Positions 7,866 to 15,858 of a stretch of DNA of 56,380 nt are shown here, in pieces. Source of the DNA: an uncultured Thermomicrobiales bacterium. Its GTDB lineage: Bacteria > Chloroflexota > Chloroflexia > Thermomicrobiales > CADCWN01. Position numbers and translations under genes: made by a program. Each line of letters opens with the position of its first letter. Positions within the stretch are counted from its first letter, which is position 1. Under the pieces are notes generated by a model. It did no database searches, was not told where the DNA came from, and saw nothing but the letters and a program-made list of their open reading frames with translations. The stretch spans positions 1-56,380 of the forward strand of contig CADCWN010000418.1 in NCBI GenBank assembly GCA_902806415.1, given 5' to 3'.

Positions 7866-8705
7866 ATGGACCTGACCTGCACCTCGTTTTCGTTCCCGCT
7901 CCTCTCGTTCGAGCGCAGCTTGCGGCAGATCGCCCTGCTGGAAATCGGCGCGGTCGATCTCGGCGCGCATCTCGATGGGACCCATCTCAGCGTGGAGGCG
8001 ATCGAGGCCGATCCGAGTGGTGAGGCCGAGCGGGTCAAGCGTGCGGTCGATGAGGCCGGGCTCGCCATCGCCGACTTCTTCCCGACCTTCGGGCACGGCT
8101 TCCGCGATCGGCCGGTCAACGCCCCCGATCCGGCGACCCAGGAGGCAAACCGGCGTCGCTTCGCCGCGCTCGTCGAGTTCTGCCGCCTGGTCGGTTGCCC
8201 CGGCATCACCCTCCTGCCCGGGGTCATCTGGGACGAACTCGGCCCCGATCGGTCATTCGCGCTGGCGACCGAGGGTCTGACGGAGTTCGTGGAGACCGGG
8301 CGCGAGGCCGGGCTGCGGGTGAGCATCGAGCCGCACCTGGAGTCGGTCGTGGAGGAGCCCGAGCGGGCGCTGGCACTGGTGGAGGCGGTGCCGGGACTGC
8401 AATTCACCCTCGACTACAGCCATTTCGTCGCGGCGGGGCTGCCGCCCGAGCGGATCCACCCGCTCATCCCGCACACCGGGCATTTTCACGCGCGCCAGGC
8501 CGCGCCGGGCCAGTTGCAAGCGATTCGTGGCGAGGGGACGATCGATTTCTCGGATATCGTCCGCCGCCTGCTCGCCGCCGGGTATGACGGCTACCTGAGC
8601 GTCGAGTACACCTGGCAGGAGTGGCGTGACTGCAACCGCCTCGATGTCGTCTCGGAAAGCATCATGCTGCGGGATGAGTTGCGCGGGTACATGGCGTTCG
8701 CGTAG
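7866..8705 (+). CDS. Sugar phosphate isomerase/epimerase-like TIM barrel
   Basis: The 279-residue protein matches the xylose-isomerase-like TIM-barrel (AP endonuclease 2 superfamily) pattern. Metal-ligand-type acidic/His residues appear at strand ends: SIEPHLESV (about 155-163), FTLDYSHFVAAG (about 179-190), HTGHFHARQA (about 205-214) and YLSVEYTWQEW (about 252-262). These enzymes interconvert ketose/aldose sugars or inositol derivatives with a divalent metal. No sugar operon surrounds it, so the substrate is unknown. AAGGAGG ends five bases before the ATG. It is divergent from the cold-shock gene. Confidence 0.78.
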   Translation: MDLTCTSFSFPLLSFERSLRQIALLEIGAVDLGAHLDGTHLSVEAIEADPSGEAERVKRAVDEAGLAIADFFPTFGHGFRDRPVNAPDPATQEANRRRFAALVEFCRLVGCPGITLLPGVIWDELGPDRSFALATEGLTEFVETGREAGLRVSIEPHLESVVEEPERALALVEAVPGLQFTLDYSHFVAAGLPPERIHPLIPHTGHFHARQAAPGQLQAIRGEGTIDFSDIVRRLLAAGYDGYLSVEYTWQEWRDCNRLDVVSESIMLRDELRGYMAFA

Positions 8706-8763
8706 GGAGTGGGCCAGTGCAAACGATTATAGGGAGCAGCCGAGTGCGGTGAAACCACCCCTT

Positions 8764-9414
8764 TCAGCCTTGTAGCAGCAGCGCGCCGAGTTCTTCGATC
8801 GTGTTGGCGATGTGCGTGGGGTGGGCGGCGGCGAGCTCGGCGGGGGAGCCCGCGCCGTAGGCGACGCCAATCGAGGCGATCTTGTTAGCCCGCGCGCCGA
8901 TGATGTCATGCTCCCGGTCGCCGATCATCACAAAGCCTGACCGGTCGGTGCCGGGGTGCAGATCCAGCACCTCGCGCACGAGGGCCGGCTTGTCGGCGTT
9001 GGAGAGATCCAGGTTTGCGCCGATCACGCGGGCGAAAAAACCGTCGAGGCCGAAGTGTGCGACGATCGGCGCGGCGAAGTGGGTCGGCTTGGAGGTGACG
9101 ACGTAGAGGGTCTTGCCACGCTCGCGCAACGCCCCGAGCAATGCGGGTACGCCGTCGAAGAGCAGATTCTCGAACATTCCCTGGCGCGCGAAGTAGTCGC
9201 GGTAGGCCTCCACCGCGCGCCACGTCTGCGCCTCGTCGAAGCCGTAGCGGGTCGCGAATGAGCGGCCGAGCGGCGGGCCGATGAACGGGCGCAGGTTCGC
9301 CAACTCCTCCGCGATGCCGAACTGCGTCAGCGCGTACCGGACCGACTTGGTGATCCCTTCCGTCGGGTCGGTCAGCGTGCCATCGAGGTCGAAGAGGATG
9401 ATCTTGTAGGCCAC
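8764..9414 (-). CDS. HAD-family phosphatase (phosphoglycolate phosphatase-like)
   Basis: Motif I is FDLDGTLTDP with both catalytic aspartates, motif II is VVTSKP, the lysine of motif III is in NADKPALV and motif IV is FVMIGDREHDIIGA. A helical cap follows motif I, as in subfamily IA (phosphoglycolate phosphatase, beta-phosphoglucomutase). It probably dephosphorylates a small metabolite. I chose the GTG at 9414 (VAYKIILFD) because GAGGGGAG lies six bases upstream; the longer ATG start at 9438 would put that ribosome site inside the gene. The gene is convergent with the isomerase-like gene. Confidence 0.85.
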   Translation of the reverse strand: MAYKIILFDLDGTLTDPTEGITKSVRYALTQFGIAEELANLRPFIGPPLGRSFATRYGFDEAQTWRAVEAYRDYFARQGMFENLLFDGVPALLGALRERGKTLYVVTSKPTHFAAPIVAHFGLDGFFARVIGANLDLSNADKPALVREVLDLHPGTDRSGFVMIGDREHDIIGARANKIASIGVAYGAGSPAELAAAHPTHIANTIEELGALLLQG

Positions 9415-9703
9415 AATTTCTCCCCTCTCGTGTCGCACCGTACCTACCTACGTCGCGCCCGTGGGCATGGCGTGGATAGCGCTAGACAGAATACGGGTGA
9501 GGCGGGGCGGGAATCACGGGGCATGGGGGTGAGGGATAGCGGGCAGCGGCCTCGTCCTACCAGCGATCGAACAAGCGTGTTGACGCCCTCACGGAAGCGG
9601 TTTATCCTGCGGCCACGGCCAAGAGGAATACGAGCGGTGAGTGTGGTGTCGTCGAGGGGCGGGGTGCGGGGTTCGCCCGTCGGCGCGCGAATGGAGAAGG
9701 TTG

Positions 9704-11392
9704 ATGAACGGCACCGAAGCGGTCGCCCGGATCCTGCAAGCGGAGGGGGTCGAATACCTCTTCGCCTACCCGAACAACCCGATCATCGACGCGGCGGCGG
9801 CGATCGGCATCCGCCCGATCATCGCGCGCACCGAGAAGACCCTGCTGAATATGACCGACGGGTTCAGCCGCGCGACGAACGGACGCCGCCTGGGCGTCTG
9901 CGCGGTGCAGGCGGGGCCGGGGATCGAGAACGCCTATGGTGGCGTCGCACAGGCGTACGCCGACTCGGTCCCGATGCTGATCCTGCCCGGCGGTCCCGAT
10001 CAGCACCGGCTCGGCGTGCCGGGCGGCGAGTACGATCCGCTGCCGACCTATCGCAACGTGACGAAATGGGCCGCGCGGGTCAACTATGTCGAGCGCGTGC
10101 CGGAGATGTTGCGGCGGGCGTTCAGCCAGCTGCGGGTCGGGCAGGGCGCGCCGGTGCTGCTGGAAATCCCGCGCGACGTGATGGGGGCCGAGGTCGATGA
10201 GGCCCGTTTCGCCTACACCCCGGCACGTGGCTATCGCTCGGCGGGCGACCCGGAGGATGTGGCCGAGGCGGCGCGACTCCTGCTCGCCGCCAGCCGCCCG
10301 GTCCTCCACGCGGGGCATGGCGCCCTCTGGGCCGAGGCGTGGGACGAACTGCGCGAACTGGCCGAACTCCTACAAATCCCGGTGATGACGACGATGGCCG
10401 GGAAGAGCGTCTTCCCGGAGGACCACCCCCTGTCGGTGGGCGCGGGCGGGCACACCCTGGCGCGGGCGGCGGGGGAAGCGCTGGTGCGCGCCGATCTCAT
10501 CCTGGGGGTCGGCGCGAGCTTCGCCAAGGGCTCCTTCTCAGCGCCGCTCCCCGCCGGGAAGACGCTGGTGCAGATCACCAACGCCGAGCGCGACATCGAC
10601 CGCGACTACCGCACCGACCACGCCGTCATCGGTGACGCCAAGCTGGTGCTGCGCCAGCTGATCGACGAGGTGCGCGCGCAGGGCGGCGGCGGGGCGCGCG
10701 GCGGCTACATCGACGCGGCGGGCGAGATCCGCGAGTCGCGCGAGGCCGAGCGGCAGGAGTGGCTGCCGCGCCTGACCTCCGCCGAGTCGCCGATCAACCC
10801 GTACCGGGTGATCTGGGAACTCTCGAACGCGGTCGATCACCGCGAGACGATGGTGACGCACGACTCCGGCAACCCGCGCGACCAGACGCTGACCTTCTTC
10901 AATTCGCTGGCCCCGCGCGGCTACCTCGGCTGGGGCAAGTCCACCCAGCTCGGCACCGGCCTGGGGATCGCGCTGGGGGCGAAGCTGGCCTACCCGGACA
11001 AGCTGGTGATCAACATCATGGGCGATCTGGCGTTCGGCACCGCGGCGACGGAGGTCGAGACGGCGGTGCGCGAGCGCCTGCCGATCATGACGATCTTGCT
11101 GAACAACTCGCGGATGGGCGGCTACGGTCACCACATGCCCGCCGCGAGCGAGCGCTTCGGCTCGAACCAACTCTCGGGGCGCTACGCCGGGGTGGCGGCG
11201 GAATTGGGCGCGTACAGCGAGCGGGTCGAGGATCCGAACGAGGTGGCCGCCGCGATCGGGCGCGGGATCGCGGCGACGCGCGAGGGCCGACCGGTCGTGC
11301 TGGAGATGATCACCAAGGAGGAGCCGGTCTTCCCGTCCGCGGGCGCGGTCCTCGCCGCCGCCGGGGAGCGGGTCAGCGCGGGGCTCTACTAG
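9704..11392 (+). CDS. Thiamine-diphosphate-dependent enzyme, acetolactate synthase-like
   Basis: The 562-residue protein has the three-domain ThDP fold. The N-terminal PYR domain carries the cofactor-activating glutamate in ARTEKTLLNMTDGFSRA, followed by a central domain with the PVMTTMAGKSVFPEDHPL hairpin, and a C-terminal PP domain with GDLAFGTAATEVETAVRERL and LLNNSRMGG (the GDG-N27-NN ThDP/Mg motif, with GDL in place of GDG). It resembles acetolactate synthase large subunits, but the family also covers benzoylformate decarboxylase and oxalyl-CoA decarboxylase. No ilvN or other branched-chain genes are adjacent, so a degradative or unknown substrate is possible. AGAAGG precedes the ATG at 9704. 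Confidence 0.8.
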   Translation: MNGTEAVARILQAEGVEYLFAYPNNPIIDAAAAIGIRPIIARTEKTLLNMTDGFSRATNGRRLGVCAVQAGPGIENAYGGVAQAYADSVPMLILPGGPDQHRLGVPGGEYDPLPTYRNVTKWAARVNYVERVPEMLRRAFSQLRVGQGAPVLLEIPRDVMGAEVDEARFAYTPARGYRSAGDPEDVAEAARLLLAASRPVLHAGHGALWAEAWDELRELAELLQIPVMTTMAGKSVFPEDHPLSVGAGGHTLARAAGEALVRADLILGVGASFAKGSFSAPLPAGKTLVQITNAERDIDRDYRTDHAVIGDAKLVLRQLIDEVRAQGGGGARGGYIDAAGEIRESREAERQEWLPRLTSAESPINPYRVIWELSNAVDHRETMVTHDSGNPRDQTLTFFNSLAPRGYLGWGKSTQLGTGLGIALGAKLAYPDKLVINIMGDLAFGTAATEVETAVRERLPIMTILLNNSRMGGYGHHMPAASERFGSNQLSGRYAGVAAELGAYSERVEDPNEVAAAIGRGIAATREGRPVVLEMITKEEPVFPSAGAVLAAAGERVSAGLY

Positions 11393-11447
11393 GGCTACAG
11401 CCGCCGCACGGCAGACCACCTCGCCCACTGTGATGACAGCGCAAAGG

Positions 11448-11480
11448 GAGCGCCGCCCCGATTCTCTCGGGGCGGCGCTC
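11448..11480. terminator. Bidirectional hairpin between convergent genes
   Basis: A perfect 14-bp stem (GAGCGCCGCCCCGA at 11448-11461 with its complement at 11467-11480) closes a 5-nt loop. It lies between the ThDP enzyme and the convergent Clp gene. Confidence 0.8.
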
Positions 11481-11521
11481 GTCGTAGTGTACCTGCCGTC
11501 ATCAGGCGAGCGGTCGTCGGC

Positions 11522-13924
11522 TCAACTCCCCTGCGCGTTGTCCACCTTCGCTATCGGCGTCGCGACCTCCGCGTCGCCATCGGCGCTGAGGGTCGCGCCG
11601 GTCGGCGTGATCGGCAGCGTCTCGGCCGGTTCCGTCGCGAGCGGCGGGGCGGCGGGGTCGGGAGCCTTACTGAAGACGAGCCCTTCGCCCCCTTCAGGCG
11701 GGGCATCGGCGCGGAGGGCATCGCCCGGGGCGAAGTCGCCATCGGTGAGGCCATCAACGAGCGCATCCTGCACGAAGTCCTGCACGATCCGGCGGATCGG
11801 GCGCGCGCCGAATTCGGGCTGCGTGTTCTGGTCGAGCAGCCAGTCTTTCGCGGCGGGGGTGATCGTAAGGCGCAGCCCCGCCGCCGCCGCCATCCCGTTG
11901 ACCCGCCCGAGGCTGAGATCGAGGACCTTGCCTAGTTGGTCGCGGCTGAGCGGTGTGAAGGTCACGATCTTGTCGATCCGGTTGAGGAATTCGGGCCGGA
12001 AGTGGCTGCGCAGGACATCGTCGATCTGCTCGCGCGTCGTCTCGGGCAGCGGCGCACCGGCCTGCGCGTTCCCCTCGGCCAGGATGTACTCGGTGCCGAG
12101 ATTCGAGGTCATGATGATGATCGTGTTGCGGAAGTCGATCCGCCGCCCCTTGCCGTCGGTCAGCCAGCCGTCGTCGAGGACTTGCAGGAAGAGATTGTAG
12201 ACATCGGGGTGTCCCTTCTCCACCTCGTCGAAGAGGACGACCGAACTCGGCTTGCGCCGCACCTGCTCGGTCAGTTGCCCGCCCTCCTCGTAGCCGACGT
12301 AACCGGGCGGTGCGCCGACCAGCCGCGCGACGGTGTGCTTCTCGCCGTATTCTGACATATCGATCCGCACCATCGCCTCCTCGGTGCCGAAGAGGAATTC
12401 GGCGAGGGCGCGCGCCGTCTCGGTCTTGCCGACGCCGCTGGGGCCGAGGAAGAGGAACGAGCCGATCGGGCGTTTGATGTCGCGGAAACCGGCGCGGGCG
12501 CGGCGGTAGGCGCGGCTGATCGCGGCGATCGCCTCGTCCTGGCCGATCACCCGCTCGTGCAACTCCTCTTCCATCCGCGCCAGCCGTTCGCGCTCCGGCC
12601 CGACCATCTGGCCGACCGGCACGCCGCTCATCGCGCCGACGGCGGCGGCGATGTCGCCGGCGTCCACGGTCGGGTCGGGGGCGATCCCGGCGGTGCGCAG
12701 CTCCGGCGCGGTCGCCCCGGCGAGTTGTACCAGGACGCAGGCGCGCTCGATCGCCGCCAGGGCGGTGGCGGGGAGCGCACCGGGGAGGTATTGCTTGGCG
12801 AGCGCGGCCGCCGCGGCCATCGCGTCGGCGGCGAAGGTGATCGTGTACTCCCGCTCGAAAGAGGCGCGGTGGAGGTCGAGGATCGCCGTCGCCTCGGCGA
12901 CGGTCGGCGGCTCGAAGCGCAGCGGCACGGTCGCCTCGGCGATGGTGCCGTCGGCTTCGAGCCACTTGTTAAAGCCCTGCGTCGAGGCAGTCCCGATCAG
13001 CCGCAGGCGGCGGTCGGTGAGGGCGGTGCGGATCGCCATCCCCGCCTCGGCGTAGCCGGGGAACGCGCTGCCGCCGAAGAAGAGCGGCAGATCGGGGACG
13101 AGCAAGATCCCGCCGTGCGCCACGCGCAACGCCAGCTCGATATTCGCCTCCGGGTTGCCGAGGAGCGCCGCCGGTTGGAGCGCCCAGATCCCCTTGCCGA
13201 CCCCCTGCGGCAGCTGATCGCGCGCGGCGAGTTGCGCCAGGGCCGCGATCAGGGTGCGGCGCCCCGAGCCCGGTTCGCCGATGATGACCACGCTGTTGCG
13301 CCGCCGCTGGAGCAGAATATTGACCAATTCGCGCAGCGGGGCGGCGCGCTCGGTCACGCGCGCCCAACTCAGCCCCTTCGCCGCCACGACCAGATCGGCG
13401 ACGATCGCGGTGTTGCCTTCGCCCGCGATACTCCCCTTGCCGCCGTTGATCTGCGTCAGCGCATCGCTGATCTGCTCGTTGCTGATATTGAAGCGCTTGA
13501 GGATCGCGCTGGCCGGACCCTCGACCGCCATCAGCGCGGCCAGCAGGTGATCGGTGCCGACCCAGGCGAGGCGGTAATTGTCGGCGATGATCCGGGCGCG
13601 GTCGAGGACCAGGGCGAGGTTCGACGAGAGGGCGACGCGCTGCCCGCCATCGGCCTCGAAGAGGAGGTCCGAGGGCGGGACGATACTCGGCAGGGCGAGA
13701 TAGCTCTCGACCGACGCGCGCAGCGCGAAGACATCGACGCCGAAGTGGAGCAGGATCTTATTGGCATTGCCATCGGCCTGATTGAGCAGGGCCAGCAGCA
13801 ACTGCTCGGCGGTGAGCGCTCGCGCGCTATGGCGTCGCCCGATGGCAACGGCCATATTCAGCGCGCGGATCGCCGAGACCGAGAAGGTGTGGAGATCGAG
13901 GACATCGGAGGTTCTGGTCTGCAT
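11522..13924 (-). CDS. Clp/Hsp100-family AAA+ protein with degenerate first ATPase domain
   Basis: The 800-residue protein has a Clp N-domain double repeat (about 10-150), a first AAA+ module (about 180-400) and a second (about 455-760). In the second module the Walker A GPSGVGKTE (494-502), Walker B VVLFDEVEK (562-570), pore loop GYVGYEEGG and FRPEFLNRID are intact. In the first, Walker A reads GEPGSGRRT, with the essential lysine replaced by arginine, Walker B is ILLVPDLPLF without the DE pair, and the usual KYRGEFEER pore loop is missing. There is no long ClpB middle coiled coil and no visible IGF-type ClpP loop. It is probably an unfoldase or remodelling factor driven by module 2 alone. 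A Pro/Ala/Thr tail ends the protein. Confidence 0.85.
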   Translation of the reverse strand: MQTRTSDVLDLHTFSVSAIRALNMAVAIGRRHSARALTAEQLLLALLNQADGNANKILLHFGVDVFALRASVESYLALPSIVPPSDLLFEADGGQRVALSSNLALVLDRARIIADNYRLAWVGTDHLLAALMAVEGPASAILKRFNISNEQISDALTQINGGKGSIAGEGNTAIVADLVVAAKGLSWARVTERAAPLRELVNILLQRRRNSVVIIGEPGSGRRTLIAALAQLAARDQLPQGVGKGIWALQPAALLGNPEANIELALRVAHGGILLVPDLPLFFGGSAFPGYAEAGMAIRTALTDRRLRLIGTASTQGFNKWLEADGTIAEATVPLRFEPPTVAEATAILDLHRASFEREYTITFAADAMAAAAALAKQYLPGALPATALAAIERACVLVQLAGATAPELRTAGIAPDPTVDAGDIAAAVGAMSGVPVGQMVGPERERLARMEEELHERVIGQDEAIAAISRAYRRARAGFRDIKRPIGSFLFLGPSGVGKTETARALAEFLFGTEEAMVRIDMSEYGEKHTVARLVGAPPGYVGYEEGGQLTEQVRRKPSSVVLFDEVEKGHPDVYNLFLQVLDDGWLTDGKGRRIDFRNTIIIMTSNLGTEYILAEGNAQAGAPLPETTREQIDDVLRSHFRPEFLNRIDKIVTFTPLSRDQLGKVLDLSLGRVNGMAAAAGLRLTITPAAKDWLLDQNTQPEFGARPIRRIVQDFVQDALVDGLTDGDFAPGDALRADAPPEGGEGLVFSKAPDPAAPPLATEPAETLPITPTGATLSADGDAEVATPIAKVDNAQGS

Positions 13925-13937
13925 ATGGCGGTTATCC

Positions 13938-13980
13938 AGTCGTGAGTCGTGAGTCGTGAGAGAATCGGTAGTCGGTAGTG
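13938..13980. repeat. Heptamer array, one-sided copy E
   Basis: Three units of AGTCGTG (13938-13958) are followed by GAGAGAATC and a pair of GGTAGTC units up to about 13980. Two heptamer types are joined in one array. It lies 14 bp upstream of the clp start codon. Confidence 0.75.
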
Positions 13981-14093
13981 GCGGGTGCCTGAGCGGCGAA
14001 CGCCGCACTATGTACGCGGGCCGGACCGCGCGGGTGTCGGCCTCGTGGCCTGCGCGAAGTATATCAGGCTGCGGTTCGGGTCTCCGCCCCCGA

Positions 14094-15146
14094 CTATATG
14101 CCGGGCGTCCGGTGTTGCCGGGCGGCGCGCGGGTCGAGGCGGCGCTGATGGACGGTGAGGAGTGCTTGGAAGCCGAGCGCCGTCCAGGCGCGCGCCGCCC
14201 CGCGATTCGCCGGGAGGTAGGTGACGAAGAGGCCGCACGCCCCGCGCTGCTCTGCGAGATCCGCGAGCGCGGCGACGAGGGCGCGCAGGACACCGCGCCC
14301 GCGCGCGGTCGGTTCCACGAAGGCGCTGTCGATGTAGAGGCAGGGGGTCGGCGTGGCCGAGGGCATCCAACCACCGAGACCCGCGAGCGGGAAGGCGCTG
14401 AGCCCACCGAGCGCCACGCCATCGGCCTCGGCGAGCAGCACGATGGTCGCGGGGTTATCGAGATTCTCCGCCATGTCGCGCCGCCGGGTTGCGTCGAGAT
14501 CGGGCGGCGCGAAGGCGTAGATCGGCGCGCGGTGATGATGGTGCGCCTCGGCGAGTGTGAAATGCACGGCCCGCTCGAGGTCGGCGGGTCCGGCGCGACG
14601 CACCGTCAGCCCGCACGGCGCGGGCCGCTCCGCGCCGCGCGGCAAGAAGGCGTACCGATCCTGCCGCGCGAAGCCGAGATCGAGCCAGAACTCGGCGCAG
14701 TCGTCGCCGTCCGGGATGGCGAGCAGTTGGGCGTCCGCGCCGCGCGCGAGGCCCCACGCGGCGATCTCGGCGTAGAGATCGGCCAGGAGATCGGCGGCGC
14801 GCGGGTCGGCAACGCCCCAATCGTCGCCGCCGATGCTGAGGAAGTGGTCGGGCGCATAGGCGCGGTAGCCGGAGCCGCGCGGCAAGCGTACCTCGTGGGC
14901 GATCAGGTAGGCGGTGACCGTCCCGACCCGTCCCGCCACCAGGGCGCGCGAGCGCTCCCCCGCGCCATGCAGTGAGCCACGCAACACCCCTTCCAGGAGG
15001 GCGCGCCGCTCGACGAGCGGGCGTCCCCAGGCGGCGCGGGCGGAATCGCGGGGCGTCGCCCGCCCACGATGCGTCGCCCAAGTGTCGAGCAGGGCGGGAA
15101 TCTGCGCCGATCCGAGGGGCTGGATGGGGGGCGTCGGGCCGCTCAC
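14094..15146 (-). CDS. GNAT-family N-acetyltransferase
   Basis: The 350-residue protein appears to be two GNAT-like halves. The C-terminal half is clearer: VRRAGPADLERAVHF at the start, IVLLAEADGVALGGLSA, then LYIDSAFVEPTARGRGVLRALVAALADLA, where the RGRG-type segment is the acetyl-CoA pyrophosphate loop, and a final ARAWTALGF. The N-terminal half has APDHFLSIGGDDWGV and a similar FWLDLGFARQDRYAF ending. I chose the GTG at 15146: its GTGA overlaps the stop of the upstream cytidine deaminase, so the two are probably translationally coupled. The acetylated substrate is unknown. A much longer frame to 15272 would overlap the deaminase and is unlikely. Confidence 0.8.
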   Translation of the reverse strand: MSGPTPPIQPLGSAQIPALLDTWATHRGRATPRDSARAAWGRPLVERRALLEGVLRGSLHGAGERSRALVAGRVGTVTAYLIAHEVRLPRGSGYRAYAPDHFLSIGGDDWGVADPRAADLLADLYAEIAAWGLARGADAQLLAIPDGDDCAEFWLDLGFARQDRYAFLPRGAERPAPCGLTVRRAGPADLERAVHFTLAEAHHHHRAPIYAFAPPDLDATRRRDMAENLDNPATIVLLAEADGVALGGLSAFPLAGLGGWMPSATPTPCLYIDSAFVEPTARGRGVLRALVAALADLAEQRGACGLFVTYLPANRGAARAWTALGFQALLTVHQRRLDPRAARQHRTPGI

Positions 15147-15589
15147 CAGGGGCCGAAGGCGTGCGGGAGGAGTTCGGCCAGCGTGAGGGTCTGGCGCGTG
15201 CCGCGCAGATTGGCGCAGATGACGACGCACTGCGGCCCGAACTCGGCGAGGACCTGCCGACAGGCACCGCACGGCGTCGGCGGGGTCGCACCTTTGGCAA
15301 CGACCGCGACGGCGAGGACCGTCGGCCCGCCAGTGGACGAGCCGAGCTGCCCCGCCGCGCGGGCGGTGAAGATGGCGGTGCGCTCGGCGCAGTTCGTCAG
15401 GCCGTAGGAGATATTCTCGACGTTGCAGCCGGCGATGATCTCCCCGCGCGAGGTCAGGAGCGCCGCGCCGACGCGGAACCGCGAGTAGGGCGCATAGGCA
15501 CGCCGCCGCGCCTCCAACGCCGCCGCAATCAACGCCTCCTCCTCTGCCGGGGTGATCGCTCGCGTCGTCATGGATCGTCGCCTACCCAT
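15143..15589 (-). CDS. cdd: Cytidine deaminase
   Basis: This 148-residue protein fits the small homotetrameric cytidine deaminases, which hydrolyse cytidine/deoxycytidine to uridine plus ammonia in pyrimidine salvage. The zinc site is complete: C67 and catalytic E69 in TNCAERTAIF, and C107/C110 in PCGACRQVL; the substrate-binding SRFRVGAALL and GCNVENISYG are present. The ATG at 15589 has GGAGGTG seven bases upstream; the ATG at 15571 (MTTRAIT) lacks one. It overlaps the GNAT gene by four bases. Confidence 0.92.
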   Translation of the reverse strand: MGRRRSMTTRAITPAEEEALIAAALEARRRAYAPYSRFRVGAALLTSRGEIIAGCNVENISYGLTNCAERTAIFTARAAGQLGSSTGGPTVLAVAVVAKGATPPTPCGACRQVLAEFGPQCVVICANLRGTRQTLTLAELLPHAFGPW

Positions 15590-15806
15590 ACCCGCCCACC
15601 TCCCCCGCTTCGCCGGTGCCACGCCGTGACAAGTATCCGGCGGTGGCGGGTCGGGTGCAAGAGGAGGATATGGGTGCGGGGACGACGCGAGGGATGGCTG
15701 AGGCGCAACCACGACTGATGTGGGATGCAAGGCGCCTGTACGCGTTGATGCCGCTACCGGCTAGCGGTTGAAACCGCCAACCACCTCTGTTTGGCTTGCC
15801 AGCAAA

Positions 15807-15846
15807 TGCGCGCGGGGCCGGGGCGATCGCCCCGGCCCCGCGCGCA
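15807..15846. terminator. Perfect 40-bp palindrome after solute-binding gene 1
   Basis: Twenty bases read TGCGCGCGGGGCCGGGGCGA and continue as their exact complement around a central AT. It is 12 bp downstream of the stop at 15859 on the minus strand and probably terminates that transcript. Confidence 0.8.
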
Positions 15847-15858
15847 ACCCTACGGCCT

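Noticed and set aside
9704..11392. Naming the ThDP enzyme ilvB
   Set aside because: The GDG motif is altered and no ilvN/ilvC is adjacent; the family includes other reactions.
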